A DNA stretch of 64,000 nt. Origin: Steroidobacteraceae bacterium (lineage in GTDB: Bacteria; Pseudomonadota; Gammaproteobacteria; Steroidobacterales; Steroidobacteraceae). Location of the stretch: assembly GCA_019634915.1 (NCBI GenBank), contig JAHCAN010000002.1:1-64000 (forward strand), in the 5' to 3' direction. The notes under the pieces were generated by a model. It ran no database searches. It worked only from the letters and a program-made list of their open reading frames with translations, and was not told where the DNA came from. A program made the position numbers and the translations under genes. Below are positions 8,756-17,794 of the stretch, in pieces. Within the stretch, counting starts at the first letter, position 1; every line of letters begins with the position of its first letter.

Positions 8756-9699
8756 GCGCCCAGCAGTTTCTCGAGCTCTGGCAGGATCGTGAACAGATCG
8801 CCGACCAGGCCGATGTCGGCCACTTCGAAGATCGGCGCTTCGCTGTCCTTGTTGATCGCCACGATCGTGCGGGCGTCCTTGATGCCGGTGAGGTGCTGGA
8901 TCGCGCCGGAGATACCGAGCGCGATGTAGAGTTCGGGCGCGATGATCTTGCCGGTCTGGCCGACCTGCAGCTCGTTCGGCGCGTAGCCCGCGTCGACCGC
9001 CGCCCGCGAGGCGCCGACCGCGGCACCGAGCCTGTCGGCGAGGCCGTAGAGCAGCTTGAAGTTCTCGGCGCTGCCGAGCGCACGGCCGCCGGACACGACG
9101 CGCGCCGCGCCCTGCAGGTCGGGGCGATCGCTCCTGGCGGCCGAGACGGACACGAAACGCGTGTGCGTGGGCAGAGCCGCGTCGGTCGTGGCGGCCTCGA
9201 CCGCGGCCGAGCCGCCGGCGGGTGCGGCCTCGAACGAGGCAGTGCGCACGGTGGCGACGATCTTCACGCCAGCCTCGACCTCGACGGTGACGATCGCGTT
9301 GCCGGCGTAGGTCGGCCGGCGGAAGCGGTTCGCGCCCTCGACCGCCATGATGTCGGACAGCTGCGGCGCGCCGATCAGCGCGGCGACGCGCGGCATCAGG
9401 TCCTTGCCGAAGGTGGTGGAGGGGCCGAAGACGTGCGAGTAGGGCGCGGCGAGCGCGGCCACCTGGGGCGCGAGTACCGCGGCCAGCGCGTGGGCGTTCT
9501 CGGCGCGATCGACCCGCAGCACCTTCGCGACACCCGCGATCCGGGCCGCCTCGGCGGCCACGGCGGCGCCGTCGGCCGCGAGCACCAGCACGGTGATCTC
9601 GGCATCCGGCACGGCGCGTGCGCAGCTGACGCACTTCGCCGTGCTCGCGTTGAGTTTCGCGCCATCGTGCTCGGCGACGACCAGGATGCGGCTCATCAA
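8752..9699 (-). CDS. etfA: Electron transfer flavoprotein subunit alpha
   Basis: A 315-residue ETF-alpha. The C-terminal FAD domain is clear: [52 protein letters not shown] and [17 protein letters not shown]. It partners EtfB to pass electrons from flavin dehydrogenases to ETF-ubiquinone oxidoreductase, which is not in this window. Start and stop both overlap neighbours by 4 bases. A flavin dehydrogenase feeding it is not immediately adjacent. The FAD oxidoreductase at 11.4 kb is a candidate. Confidence 0.95.
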   Translation of the reverse strand: MMSRILVVAEHDGAKLNASTAKCVSCARAVPDAEITVLVLAADGAAVAAEAARIAGVAKVLRVDRAENAHALAAVLAPQVAALAAPYSHVFGPSTTFGKDLMPRVAALIGAPQLSDIMAVEGANRFRRPTYAGNAIVTVEVEAGVKIVATVRTASFEAAPAGGSAAVEAATTDAALPTHTRFVSVSAARSDRPDLQGAARVVSGGRALGSAENFKLLYGLADRLGAAVGASRAAVDAGYAPNELQVGQTGKIIAPELYIALGISGAIQHLTGIKDARTIVAINKDSEAPIFEVADIGLVGDLFTILPELEKLLGA

Positions 9700-10445
9700 A
9701 TTGCTCCCCGCTTGCGCAGCGCCGCGACCAGTTCGGCCGCATCCTTCACCATGATGCCCTTCTGCCGCTGCGCGGGCGGCTCGGTGCGCAGCACCTTGAC
9801 GCGGCTAGACGCGGTGATGCCGAGGTCGGCGAGCGTGACGGAATCGAGTGGCTTCTTCTTCGCCTTCATGATGTCGGGCAGCTTGACGTAGCGCGGTTCA
9901 TTGAGCCGCAGGTCCGTGGTCACGACGGCAGGCAGATCGACCTCGAGCGTCTCGAGGCCGGCGTCGACCTCGCGGGTCACGCGCGCGGTGCTGTCGGTGA
10001 GCTCGATCTTCGAGGCGAAGGTCGCCTGCGGGCGCTGCCACAGCGCGGCGAGCATCTGGCCTGTCTGGTTGTTGTCGTCGTCGATCGCCTGCTTGCCGAG
10101 GATCACGAGGACAGGCTGCTCTTTCGCGGCGAGCGCCGCGAAGGCCTGGGCGGCCGTAAAAGGCTCGACGGCGCCGTCCTGCACGACGTGCAGCGCGCGG
10201 TCGGCGCCCATCGCGAGCGCGGTGCGCAGCTGCTGCTGGCAGTCGCTCGGGCCGATCGTGACGGCGACGACTTCGTCGGCGGCGCCGCGCTCGCGGATGC
10301 GCAGCGCCTCCTCGAGCGCGATCTCGTCGAACGGGTTGAGGCTCATCTTGACGCCATCGGTGATGACGCCGGAACCGTCGGGCTTGACCCGGACACGGAC
10401 GTTGAAATCGATGACGCGCTTGACGCCGACGAGGATTCGCTTCAT
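9696..10445 (-). CDS. etfB: Electron transfer flavoprotein subunit beta
   Basis: A 249-residue ETF-beta beginning MKRILVGVKRVIDFNVRVRV, with the family signature VAVTIGPSDCQQQLRTALAMGADRA near residue 60 and AMP-binding GKQAIDDDNNQTGQ near residue 118. It lies 30 bases downstream of iclR. TATACT on the minus strand (10453-10458) sits 7 bases before the ATG with no Shine-Dalgarno sequence. The gene may therefore also have its own leaderless promoter. Confidence 0.95.
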   Translation of the reverse strand: MKRILVGVKRVIDFNVRVRVKPDGSGVITDGVKMSLNPFDEIALEEALRIRERGAADEVVAVTIGPSDCQQQLRTALAMGADRALHVVQDGAVEPFTAAQAFAALAAKEQPVLVILGKQAIDDDNNQTGQMLAALWQRPQATFASKIELTDSTARVTREVDAGLETLEVDLPAVVTTDLRLNEPRYVKLPDIMKAKKKPLDSVTLADLGITASSRVKVLRTEPPAQRQKGIMVKDAAELVAALRKRGAI

Positions 10446-10452
10446 TCGGATG

Positions 10453-10458
10453 AGTATA
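10453..10458 (-). promoter_or_regulatory. Extended -10-like element before etfB
   Basis: TGC-TATACT on the minus strand, 7 bases upstream of the etfB ATG and inside the 30-base iclR-etfB gap. It would allow etfBA-MFS expression independent of iclR. No -35 was recognised. Confidence 0.5.
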
Positions 10459-10475
10459 GCAGCCGGATTCGTGGC

Positions 10476-11291
10476 TCAGCGCACCTGGGTAGGCCGGTGA
10501 TGCTGATGCGGCGGGTCGCGCTGCTGCTCGAGGAAGGTCGCGCGGATCCGGCCGGCGGTCTCGCGCAATTTCGGCAGGAAGCGCTCGACCGCCATCTTGA
10601 GCGGCACCGCGGTGCCGGAGAAGCGGATCGTGACCGCGGCGAGCACGCGGTCATCGAGCTGGATCGGCACGGCCATCGTGATCTCGTCGGTGACCCGGCG
10701 CGGGCGTACCGCCGTGGCATAGCCCTGCGCCTGGGTTTCGCCCAGGATCTTCTGCACGTCGGTGCGGTTGCGCGCGAGCTTGTCCGCTTCACGGGTCGAG
10801 CGCGACAGGATGTCGAGCAGCGAGTCACGCTGCGCGGCGGGCGAGAAGGCGAGGTAGGCGCGGCCGCAGGCCGAAGTGAGCAGCGGCACGCGAAAGCCCA
10901 CCGAGAAGCGCTCGACGGCGAGCGGGCTGCGGTGATCGGTGGTCTCGCGCACCATCATCGTGGTACCGGACAGCGAGGCGATCGCGACCGGCCAGACGAT
11001 CTCCTTGCCGAGCTCGTTGATGTAGGGGCGGGCGATCTGCGTAACCCAGGCCTCGTCGTCGAAGCCGTCCGACAGGCCGCGCACCATGATGGTGAGGCGA
11101 TAGCGGTCGTCGATGGGGTCGCGATAGACGTAGCCCGCGTGGCTCAGCGTCTCGAGGATGCGATAGGTGGTCGTGCGGGGCAGGCGGATCTCCTGCGCGA
11201 CCTCGGAAACGGTGGCGCCGTTGCGAAGGTTGAGCACGGTCAATGCGTCGAGCCCCCTGATGAGGGCGCGGATGGGACGGGTCGATTCCAT
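10476..11291 (-). CDS. IclR family transcriptional regulator
   Basis: A 271-residue regulator. The N-terminal IclR helix-turn-helix is ALIRGLDALTVLNLRNGATVSEVAQEIRLPRTTTYRIL. The C-terminal GAF-like effector domain contains LTSACGRAYLAFSP and ends with the IPIQ-like AVPIQLDDRVLAAVTIRF. It is divergent from the FAD-dependent oxidoreductase (130 bases between starts) and is first in the leftward iclR-etfB-etfA-MFS row. It is a likely local controller of a catabolic route for an aromatic or organic acid, as usual for the family. Confidence 0.88.
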   Translation of the reverse strand: MESTRPIRALIRGLDALTVLNLRNGATVSEVAQEIRLPRTTTYRILETLSHAGYVYRDPIDDRYRLTIMVRGLSDGFDDEAWVTQIARPYINELGKEIVWPVAIASLSGTTMMVRETTDHRSPLAVERFSVGFRVPLLTSACGRAYLAFSPAAQRDSLLDILSRSTREADKLARNRTDVQKILGETQAQGYATAVRPRRVTDEITMAVPIQLDDRVLAAVTIRFSGTAVPLKMAVERFLPKLRETAGRIRATFLEQQRDPPHQHHRPTQVR

Positions 11292-11421
11292 GGCCGACAG
11301 TTGTCCGCGACCACGGTGCGGAGCGCAAGTTGGGGAAAACCGAAGTGCGGGGCTGCCCTGGTATGCGGTTCAATACGGTCACACTGCGCGGGGCAGCCCA
11401 GCTCGCGCGCCGGAGCCCGCC

Positions 11422-12990
11422 ATGTCGACCACCCTGATCCAGGAACTCGCCACGCTGCTCGGCGCGGAAAACGTCCTGACCGACCCGACCGAGCGTCGCT
11501 TCTATGCCCAGGACGTCTATCGGGAAGGGGCGCTGCCGCTCGCGGTGATCCGCCCCGGCTCGGCCGGGGAGCTGGCGGAGGCGCTGCGCGCGATCGCCCG
11601 CGAAGGGCTCGCGGTCGTGCCGCGCGGCGGCGGCATGTCCTACACCGACGGCTACCTGCCGCGGCACGAGCGCACGATCACGGTCGACCTGCTGCGCATG
11701 AATCGCGTCGTCGAGATCAATGTCGAGGACGCTTATGTCACCGTCGAGTGCGGCGCGACCTGGCAGGCGCTCAGCGAGGCGCTGGCACCCCACGGTGTGC
11801 GCACGCCGTACTGGGGCCCGCTGTCGGGCCAGCGCGCGACCGTCGGCGGCGCGCTCTCGCAAGGCAGCATGTTCCTCGGTTCGGGCCGGTTCGGGCCGGC
11901 GGCGGACAGCGTCATCGGCCTCGACGTGCTGCTGGTCGACGGCACGCTGCTGAAGCTCGGCAGCCACGCCAATGCACGGGGGGCGCCGTTCTTCCGCCAG
12001 TACGGCCCCGACACCATGGGCATGTTCCTGTCGGACACCGGTGCGCTCGGCATCAAGACGCGCGCGACCTTCCGCTTGGTGCACCCGCTGCCCGTGGCGC
12101 GCCACCTGTCGTTCCAGTTCGCGACCGCCGAGGCGCTGTTCGCCGCGATGGGTGCCGTCGCGCGCGCCGACGTCGTCGCGGAATGCTTTGCCTTCGATCC
12201 CGGGCTGCAGGGCGTGCGGATGAAGCGGGCGCGGCTGACCGACGACGTGAAGACCCTCGGCAAGGTGATGAAGGCGGCTGGCGGCGGCGTGGCGGGCCTG
12301 CGCGAGGGCGCGAAGCTCGTGCTGGCGGGCCGCGGCTTTCTCGAGGAAAACGAGTATTCGCTGCACCTGTCGCTCGACGGGCGCGACGACGCCGATGCCG
12401 ATGCACGGGCCGCCATCGTGCGCGCGGCCGTCGGCGCCGCGGCGCGCGAGGTCGGGAACAGCGTGCCGAAGGTGATGCGCGCCAATCCGTTCGCCGACGT
12501 CACGAGCATGCTCGGGCCCGGCGGCGAGCGCTGGGTGCCGGTGCACGGCATCGCGACCTTCTCCGGCGCTGCGGCGCTGCACGGGTCCTGCGAGGCGGTG
12601 TTCGCGCGCCATGCCGACGAGATGCGCCGCCTCGACATCGACCACGGCTACCTGATCGCGACGGTCGGTTCAGCCGGCATCCTGCTCGAGCCGGTGCTGT
12701 ACTGGCCCGAGGCGCGCATGCTGTTCCACGAGCGCGTGCTGCCGGCCGATTACCTCGCGAAGTTGCCGACTTTCCCGCCGAACGCCGAGGCGACCGCCGC
12801 GGTCGCCCGGATCCGCGAGGCGCTTGCGGAGAACTTCACCGCCCAGGGCGCCGTCAGCTTCCAGCTCGGCAAGTTCTACCCGTACCAGAGCGGCCTCGAG
12901 CCCGGGGCAGCGCGGCTGCTTCGGGAGATCAAGGCACTTGTCGACCCCGGCAACCGGATGAATCCAGGGAGCCTCGGACTCGGCATCTGA
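11422..12990 (+). CDS. FAD-binding oxidoreductase (VAO/GlcD type)
   Basis: A 522-residue flavoenzyme of the vanillyl-alcohol oxidase/PCMH fold. It shows VVPRGGGMSYTDGYLP (FAD pyrophosphate loop, near residue 72), the second FAD stretch WGPLSGQRATVGGALSQGS, and the C-terminal IKALVDPGNRMNPGSLGL. Such enzymes oxidise hydroxy acids, phenols or alcohols and may hand electrons to ETF. It faces away from iclR and is followed 25 bases later by an MFS carrier. ATG 11422 has GGAG 7 bases upstream. Confidence 0.85.
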   Translation: MSTTLIQELATLLGAENVLTDPTERRFYAQDVYREGALPLAVIRPGSAGELAEALRAIAREGLAVVPRGGGMSYTDGYLPRHERTITVDLLRMNRVVEINVEDAYVTVECGATWQALSEALAPHGVRTPYWGPLSGQRATVGGALSQGSMFLGSGRFGPAADSVIGLDVLLVDGTLLKLGSHANARGAPFFRQYGPDTMGMFLSDTGALGIKTRATFRLVHPLPVARHLSFQFATAEALFAAMGAVARADVVAECFAFDPGLQGVRMKRARLTDDVKTLGKVMKAAGGGVAGLREGAKLVLAGRGFLEENEYSLHLSLDGRDDADADARAAIVRAAVGAAAREVGNSVPKVMRANPFADVTSMLGPGGERWVPVHGIATFSGAAALHGSCEAVFARHADEMRRLDIDHGYLIATVGSAGILLEPVLYWPEARMLFHERVLPADYLAKLPTFPPNAEATAAVARIREALAENFTAQGAVSFQLGKFYPYQSGLEPGAARLLREIKALVDPGNRMNPGSLGLGI

Positions 12991-13015
12991 ACGACCCAGG
13001 CTGTAGACTGGCCGG

Positions 13016-14269
13016 ATGACACGCTCTCAGCACGGTTGGCGCTACTACGGCTGGTGGGGCATCGTGGCCGCCTCGCTGTTCTTCATCCTGATCACGAACG
13101 GCCTGACGATCGGCGGCATCCAGGCCTTCGACCCGCATCTGCTGGCCGCGCTCGGCATCGAGCGCGCACCGCTGAAGCTCGGCGACGCGATCCAGCTCGG
13201 CACTGCCGCGGTCTTCACGCTGCTGACCGGCTGGGCGGCCGATCGCATCGGCGTGCGCCCGGTGATGACCTGCGGCGTGCTGCTGCTCGCGGTCGCGTTC
13301 TTCGGCCTCGGCTACGTCCAGACGGTTGGCGGCCTCTATGTGCTGCGTTTCGCGATGGGCCTCGGCCTCGCGGCCGGCGGGCTCGCCGTCTGCGTCGTGA
13401 TCGTGTCGCGCTGGTTCGTCTCGCGCCGCGGCCTCGCGCTCGGGCTGATGCTTGCGGGCACCAGCCTCGGCAGCGGCATCCTGCCGAGCGTGTTCACGCA
13501 GCTGATCGAGACGCACGGCTGGCGCGCCGCCGCCTCGTTCGCCGCGGTCGCGCCGCTGCTGCTGCTGCCGGTCATCTGGTTTGCGTTCAAGGAATGGCCC
13601 GCGCGCATCGGGCTTGCGCCGTACGGCGCCGACAGCCCGGGGGCCGGCGAGCATCTCGCCGGCCCGGTGCTCACCTACCGGGACATTGTCGCGCGCAAGG
13701 AATTCTGGCTGATCGGCGGCTCGGCCTTTGCGACCTTCTATTCGATCCTCGGCATCAGCAACAACCTGTTCCTGCATTCGCGTGATCTCGGCTTCGCGCC
13801 GGCCGAGAGCGCCGCGCTGTTCGTGCCGTTGTTCATCATGGGCCTCGTCGGCAAGGTGGTCTCAGGCGTGCTGTCCGACATCCTCGGCCGCAAGCGCGTC
13901 TGGATACTGAGCCTCGCGCTGATGCTGGGCGGCGCGCTGATGCTGCTGACGCTGCACAAATCGCTGGTGATGCCGGCCATCGCGCTGTTCGGCTTCGGCT
14001 GGGGCGGCAACTACTCGCTGCTGCAGGCGATCAGCGCCGATGCCTTCGGCTCGCGCTCGCTCGGTCGCGTGATGGGAGCCGTCACGGTGCTCGACGCCGG
14101 CGGCGGCGCCCTCGGGCCCTGGATCACCTCGCTGCTGTATGACCGTTACGGCAGCTACAGCCCGGGCTTCGGGCTCATCTGCGTGCTGATCACGCTGTCG
14201 ATCGCGCTGGCGCTGCTGCTCAGGGTGCGCCCACCGGTCGCATCCGCAACGGTGGTGCCCGCAGTCTGA
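13016..14269 (+). CDS. MFS transporter, monocarboxylate/oxalate-formate type
   Basis: A 417-residue, 12-helix MFS protein. It starts GWRYYGWWGIVAASLFFILI, a sequence style of the OxlT/monocarboxylate porter branch, and has GWAADRIGVRPVM as motif A. The long loop after helix 6 (KEWPARIGLAPYGADSP) is also typical. TAGACT (13004-13009) lies 6 bases before the ATG, so it may be expressed from its own leaderless promoter as well as from the flavoprotein gene. Probable role: organic-acid uptake for the neighbouring oxidase. Confidence 0.82.
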   Translation: MTRSQHGWRYYGWWGIVAASLFFILITNGLTIGGIQAFDPHLLAALGIERAPLKLGDAIQLGTAAVFTLLTGWAADRIGVRPVMTCGVLLLAVAFFGLGYVQTVGGLYVLRFAMGLGLAAGGLAVCVVIVSRWFVSRRGLALGLMLAGTSLGSGILPSVFTQLIETHGWRAAASFAAVAPLLLLPVIWFAFKEWPARIGLAPYGADSPGAGEHLAGPVLTYRDIVARKEFWLIGGSAFATFYSILGISNNLFLHSRDLGFAPAESAALFVPLFIMGLVGKVVSGVLSDILGRKRVWILSLALMLGGALMLLTLHKSLVMPAIALFGFGWGGNYSLLQAISADAFGSRSLGRVMGAVTVLDAGGGALGPWITSLLYDRYGSYSPGFGLICVLITLSIALALLLRVRPPVASATVVPAV

Positions 14270-14280
14270 GGCCGGCAGCG

Positions 14281-15198
14281 ATGCTGCGCTTTGCCGCCGC
14301 CCGCGTCCTTGGTCTCGTGCCCACGCTGCTGCTGCTCGTCACGGCGGCGTTCTTCGTGATCCGCCTCGCGCCCGGCGGGCCGTTCGACGACGAGCGCGCG
14401 ATCCAGCCGCAGGTGCGCGCGAATCTCGAGGCGGCCTACGGTCTCGATGCGCCGCTGACGACGCAGTACCTGCGCTACGTCGGCGGCGTGCTGCGCGGCG
14501 ACTTCGGCCCGTCGTTCAAGCACAAGGACACGCCGGTGATCGAGCTGATCGCCGGTGGCCTGCCGGTCAGCGCCGCGCTCGGGGCCGCCGCGCTGCTGCT
14601 CGCGCTGCTGCTCGGCGTGCCGCTCGGCATCGGCGCGGCGCTGCGCCGGGGCAGGGCGACCGATCATGTGGCCGTGGCACTCGCGGCGCTCGCCATCGCG
14701 CTGCCTGCCTTCGTGCTCGGCCCGGTGCTCGCGCTCGTGTTCGCGCTGCGGCTCGACTGGCTGCCGGCGGCCGGCTGGGGCGACAGCCTGGACCAGGCGG
14801 TGCTGCCGGTCGTGACGCTCGCGCTGCCGGCGATGGCTTATGTGATGCGGCTGGTCCGCGCCGGGCTGCTCGAAGTGCTCGGCTCCGACGCGATCCGCGC
14901 GGCGCGCGCGCGTGGCCTCGGCCGGTGGCGCCTCGTGGTCGGCCATGCGCTGCGGCCCGCGATGCTGCCGCTGGTCGCCTGGCTCGGCCCGGCGACGGCC
15001 TTCGTGCTGACCGGCTCGCTGATCGTCGAAACCGTCTTCTCGATTCCCGGCGCCGGACGCTTCCTGGTCGAGGGCGCGCTCAACCGGGACTACACGCTCG
15101 TGATGGGCATGATCGTCGTCTACGGCACGATCACGCTGCTCGCCAACCTGCTCGCGGACCTTGTCTATGGCTGGCTCGATCCACGCATCCGCCATTGA
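14281..15198 (+). CDS. Oligopeptide/nickel-type ABC transporter permease 1 (OppB/DppB)
   Basis: A 305-residue permease with six helices and the binding-protein-dependent transport motif (RAARARGLGRWRLVVGHALRPAMLP, the EAA loop). The N-terminal helix begins MLRFAAARVLGLVPTLLLLVT, as in OppB/DppB/GsiC. First gene of a tightly overlapping four-gene importer set. No periplasmic binding protein gene lies in the window. Confidence 0.9.
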   Translation: MLRFAAARVLGLVPTLLLLVTAAFFVIRLAPGGPFDDERAIQPQVRANLEAAYGLDAPLTTQYLRYVGGVLRGDFGPSFKHKDTPVIELIAGGLPVSAALGAAALLLALLLGVPLGIGAALRRGRATDHVAVALAALAIALPAFVLGPVLALVFALRLDWLPAAGWGDSLDQAVLPVVTLALPAMAYVMRLVRAGLLEVLGSDAIRAARARGLGRWRLVVGHALRPAMLPLVAWLGPATAFVLTGSLIVETVFSIPGAGRFLVEGALNRDYTLVMGMIVVYGTITLLANLLADLVYGWLDPRIRH

Positions 15199-16018
15199 GT
15201 CGCCCCGGCGCGGCGCGATCGCGCTCGCCGGCGTGCTGCTCGTGCTGCTGTGCGCCCTCGCACTGCTCGCGCCCTGGATCTCGCCGCACGCCACCCAGGC
15301 GATGGACTGGTCCCATGTCGCCACGGCACCCGGCGTTGGCGACTCCCACTGGTGGGGCACCGACCGGCTCGGGCGCGACGTGTTCGCGCGCACGCTGCAG
15401 GGCCTTCGGATCTCGCTGCTGATCGGCATCGCCGCTGCCGCCGTGAGCGTGACGATCGGCGTGCTGTGGGGCGCGCTCGCGGGCTATGCCGGCGGGCGGC
15501 TCGGCGGTGCGATGATGCGCCTCGTCGACGTGCTGTACGCGCTGCCCTACGTGTTCTTCGTGATCATCCTCGCGACGCTGTTCGAGCGCGGCAGCGTGCT
15601 CGTGCTGCTGCTCGCGATCGCCAGCGTCGGCTGGCTGACGACCGCGCGCATCGTGCACGGCCTGACGCTCGCGCTGCGCCGGCGGGAATTCATCGAGGCC
15701 GCGCGCGCGATGGGTGTGCCGACGCGACGCATCCTGTGGCGCCACATCCTGCCGAACGTCGCGGGTCCGGTGATCGCGTATGCGACGCTCGCGGTGCCGC
15801 AGATGATCCTCTATGAGAGCTTCCTGTCCTTCCTCGGCCTCGGCGTGCAGGAGCCGCTCGCGAGTCTCGGCAGCCTGGTCAGCGAAGGCGCGCGCGACAT
15901 GGAAACGGCGCCGTGGCTGCTGCTCGCGCCGGCCGGCTGCCTGATACTGCTGACCCTGCTGCTCAACATCCTCGGCGACGCATTGCGCGATGTCCTCGAT
16001 CCCCGCACCGGCGCTTGA
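15167..16018 (+). CDS. Oligopeptide/nickel-type ABC transporter permease 2 (OppC/DppC)
   Basis: A 283-residue permease. WWGTDRLGRDVFARTLQG is the OppC signature before helix 2, and the EAA loop reads EAARAMGVPTRRILWRHILPN. The start ATG 15167 lies 32 bases inside the preceding permease gene. A TTG at 15161 is a weaker alternative. It pairs with OppB to form the membrane channel. Confidence 0.9.
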   Translation: MAGSIHASAIESPRRGAIALAGVLLVLLCALALLAPWISPHATQAMDWSHVATAPGVGDSHWWGTDRLGRDVFARTLQGLRISLLIGIAAAAVSVTIGVLWGALAGYAGGRLGGAMMRLVDVLYALPYVFFVIILATLFERGSVLVLLLAIASVGWLTTARIVHGLTLALRRREFIEAARAMGVPTRRILWRHILPNVAGPVIAYATLAVPQMILYESFLSFLGLGVQEPLASLGSLVSEGARDMETAPWLLLAPAGCLILLTLLLNILGDALRDVLDPRTGA

Positions 16019-16967
16019 ACTGCGCGACCTGACCGTGCGCTTCGCGGCACGCGGAGGCCGGCTGCTCGCCGTCGACGGCGTGAGCCTCGAGGTCGCGGCG
16101 GGGGAGTGCATCGGCATCGTCGGCGAATCGGGTGCCGGCAAGAGCCAGATGCTGCTCGCGCCGTTCCGGCTGACTGCGGTGCCGGCCGAGGTGGGCGGGC
16201 GCGCACTCGCCGGGGGCGAGGAACTGCTCGGGCTCGATGAGCGCGCGCTCGATCGCATCCGCGGTGCCCGCGTCGGCTTCGTGTTCCAGGATCCGATGTC
16301 CTCGCTGACGCCGCATCGCACGATCGGCGCGCAGCTCATCGAGGTGCTCGAACGCCATGGCCGTGCGCGCGGGCGGGCGGCGCGCGCGCGCGCGCAGGAG
16401 CTGCTCGCGCAGATGCAGCTCGATGAGCCCGCGCAGCGCCTCGACCAGTACCCGCACGAGCTATCGGGCGGACAGCGCCAGCGCGCGCTGCTCGCGATCG
16501 CGCTGGCCTGCGATCCTGCTTTGCTGATCGCCGACGAGCCGACGACCGCGCTCGACGTCACGGTACAGGCCGAGGTGCTCGCGCTGCTCGCCTCGCTCGC
16601 CGCGCAGCGGCGGCTCGCGATCGTGCTCGTGTCGCACGACATCGGCGTCGTCAGCCGGCTGGCCGACCGCATGCTCGTGATGTATGCCGGGCGCGTCGTC
16701 GAGGAGGGCCCGACGGAGCGTGTCGTCGGCTCGCCGCGCCATCCCTACACCGCGGCCCTGCTCGACTGCATCCCGCGCCTCGATGATCCGCCCGACGCGC
16801 CGCTCGCGCCGATCGAGGGTCAGCCGCCGTCGCCGCGATCGTTGCCGGCGGGCTGCGCGTTCCATCCGCGCTGCCCGCGGGCCGAAGCACGTTGCCGCGT
16901 CGAGCGGCCGGAGCTCGCGCGGGATGCGGACCGCGCAGTGGCCTGTCACTTCCCGCTGCCCACATGA
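15990..16967 (+). CDS. Oligopeptide-type ABC transporter ATPase 1 (OppD/DppD)
   Basis: A 325-residue ATPase: Walker A GESGAGKS (residues 45-52), Q-loop FQDPMSSLTPH, signature LSGGQRQRALLAIAL, Walker B LLIADEPTTALD, and the C-terminal OppD-type Cys motif in FHPRCPRAEARCRVERPEL, which can bind a 4Fe-4S cluster. It starts 29 bases inside the OppC gene. Confidence 0.92.
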   Translation: MSSIPAPALELRDLTVRFAARGGRLLAVDGVSLEVAAGECIGIVGESGAGKSQMLLAPFRLTAVPAEVGGRALAGGEELLGLDERALDRIRGARVGFVFQDPMSSLTPHRTIGAQLIEVLERHGRARGRAARARAQELLAQMQLDEPAQRLDQYPHELSGGQRQRALLAIALACDPALLIADEPTTALDVTVQAEVLALLASLAAQRRLAIVLVSHDIGVVSRLADRMLVMYAGRVVEEGPTERVVGSPRHPYTAALLDCIPRLDDPPDAPLAPIEGQPPSPRSLPAGCAFHPRCPRAEARCRVERPELARDADRAVACHFPLPT

Positions 16968-17794
16968 GCACGCCGGGTATCGCGCCGCTGCTGCGCGTCT
17001 CGAACCTCGAAGTGCGCTACCGGCGGCAGGTGGCGCTGCGCGAGCTGAGTTTCGAGCTCGAGCCGGGCGACACGCTCGGCATCGTCGGCGAGTCGGGCAG
17101 CGGCAAGTCGACGCTCGTGCGCGCGCTGCTCGGGCTCGTGCCGATCGCGGGCGGCGACATCGCATGGCGTGGCCGGTCGGTCACGCGCCTCGGCACGCGG
17201 CAGTGGCGCCTGCTGCGCCGGCTGGTGCAGCCGGTGTTCCAGGACCCGCTCGCGAGCCTCGATCCGCGCATGTGCGTGCGCGCGCTGCTGGCCGAGCCGT
17301 TGCTGGTGCACCGGGCCGACGGGCGGGCGGAGCGCGAGCGGCGAATCGCCGCGATGCTCGAGCGGGTTGGACTTGATCCTGCGGTGCTGTCGCGCCATCC
17401 GCACGAGCTGAGCGGCGGGCAGTGCCAGCGCATCTGCATCGCACGCGCGATGATTCTCGAGCCGTCGGTGCTCGTCTGCGACGAGCCGGTCAGCGCGCTC
17501 GATGTCTCGATCCAGGCGCAGATCATGAACCTGCTCGCCGGTCTGCACGCGGATACGGGGCTGACGCTGCTGCTGGTGAGCCACAATCTCGCCGTCGTGC
17601 GACGGCTCTGCCGCCGCCTGCTGGTGTTGCGGCAGGGGCGGGTCGTCGAAGCCGGCGCGACCGACGAACTGCTGGAGCAGCCCGCCGACGCCTATACGCG
17701 CCGGCTCATCGCGGCGGTGCCGGCGGTGCCGCGTCGTCGCCTGGCCGGGGAGTCTCCACCAGCTCGATCCACTCGCCCGCCGGACCAACGATGA
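16964..17794 (+). CDS. Oligopeptide-type ABC transporter ATPase 2 (OppF/DppF)
   Basis: A 276-residue ATPase: Walker A GESGSGKST, VQPVFQDPLASLDPRM Q-loop, signature LSGGQCQRICIARAM, Walker B LVCDEPVSALD. It is coupled to OppD by a 4-base ATGA overlap. It is shorter than typical OppF (over 300) because the C-terminal extension is cut to PRRRLAGESPPARSTRPPDQR, and its last 89 bases overlap the convergent VOC gene. Confidence 0.9.
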   Translation: MSTPGIAPLLRVSNLEVRYRRQVALRELSFELEPGDTLGIVGESGSGKSTLVRALLGLVPIAGGDIAWRGRSVTRLGTRQWRLLRRLVQPVFQDPLASLDPRMCVRALLAEPLLVHRADGRAERERRIAAMLERVGLDPAVLSRHPHELSGGQCQRICIARAMILEPSVLVCDEPVSALDVSIQAQIMNLLAGLHADTGLTLLLVSHNLAVVRRLCRRLLVLRQGRVVEAGATDELLEQPADAYTRRLIAAVPAVPRRRLAGESPPARSTRPPDQR

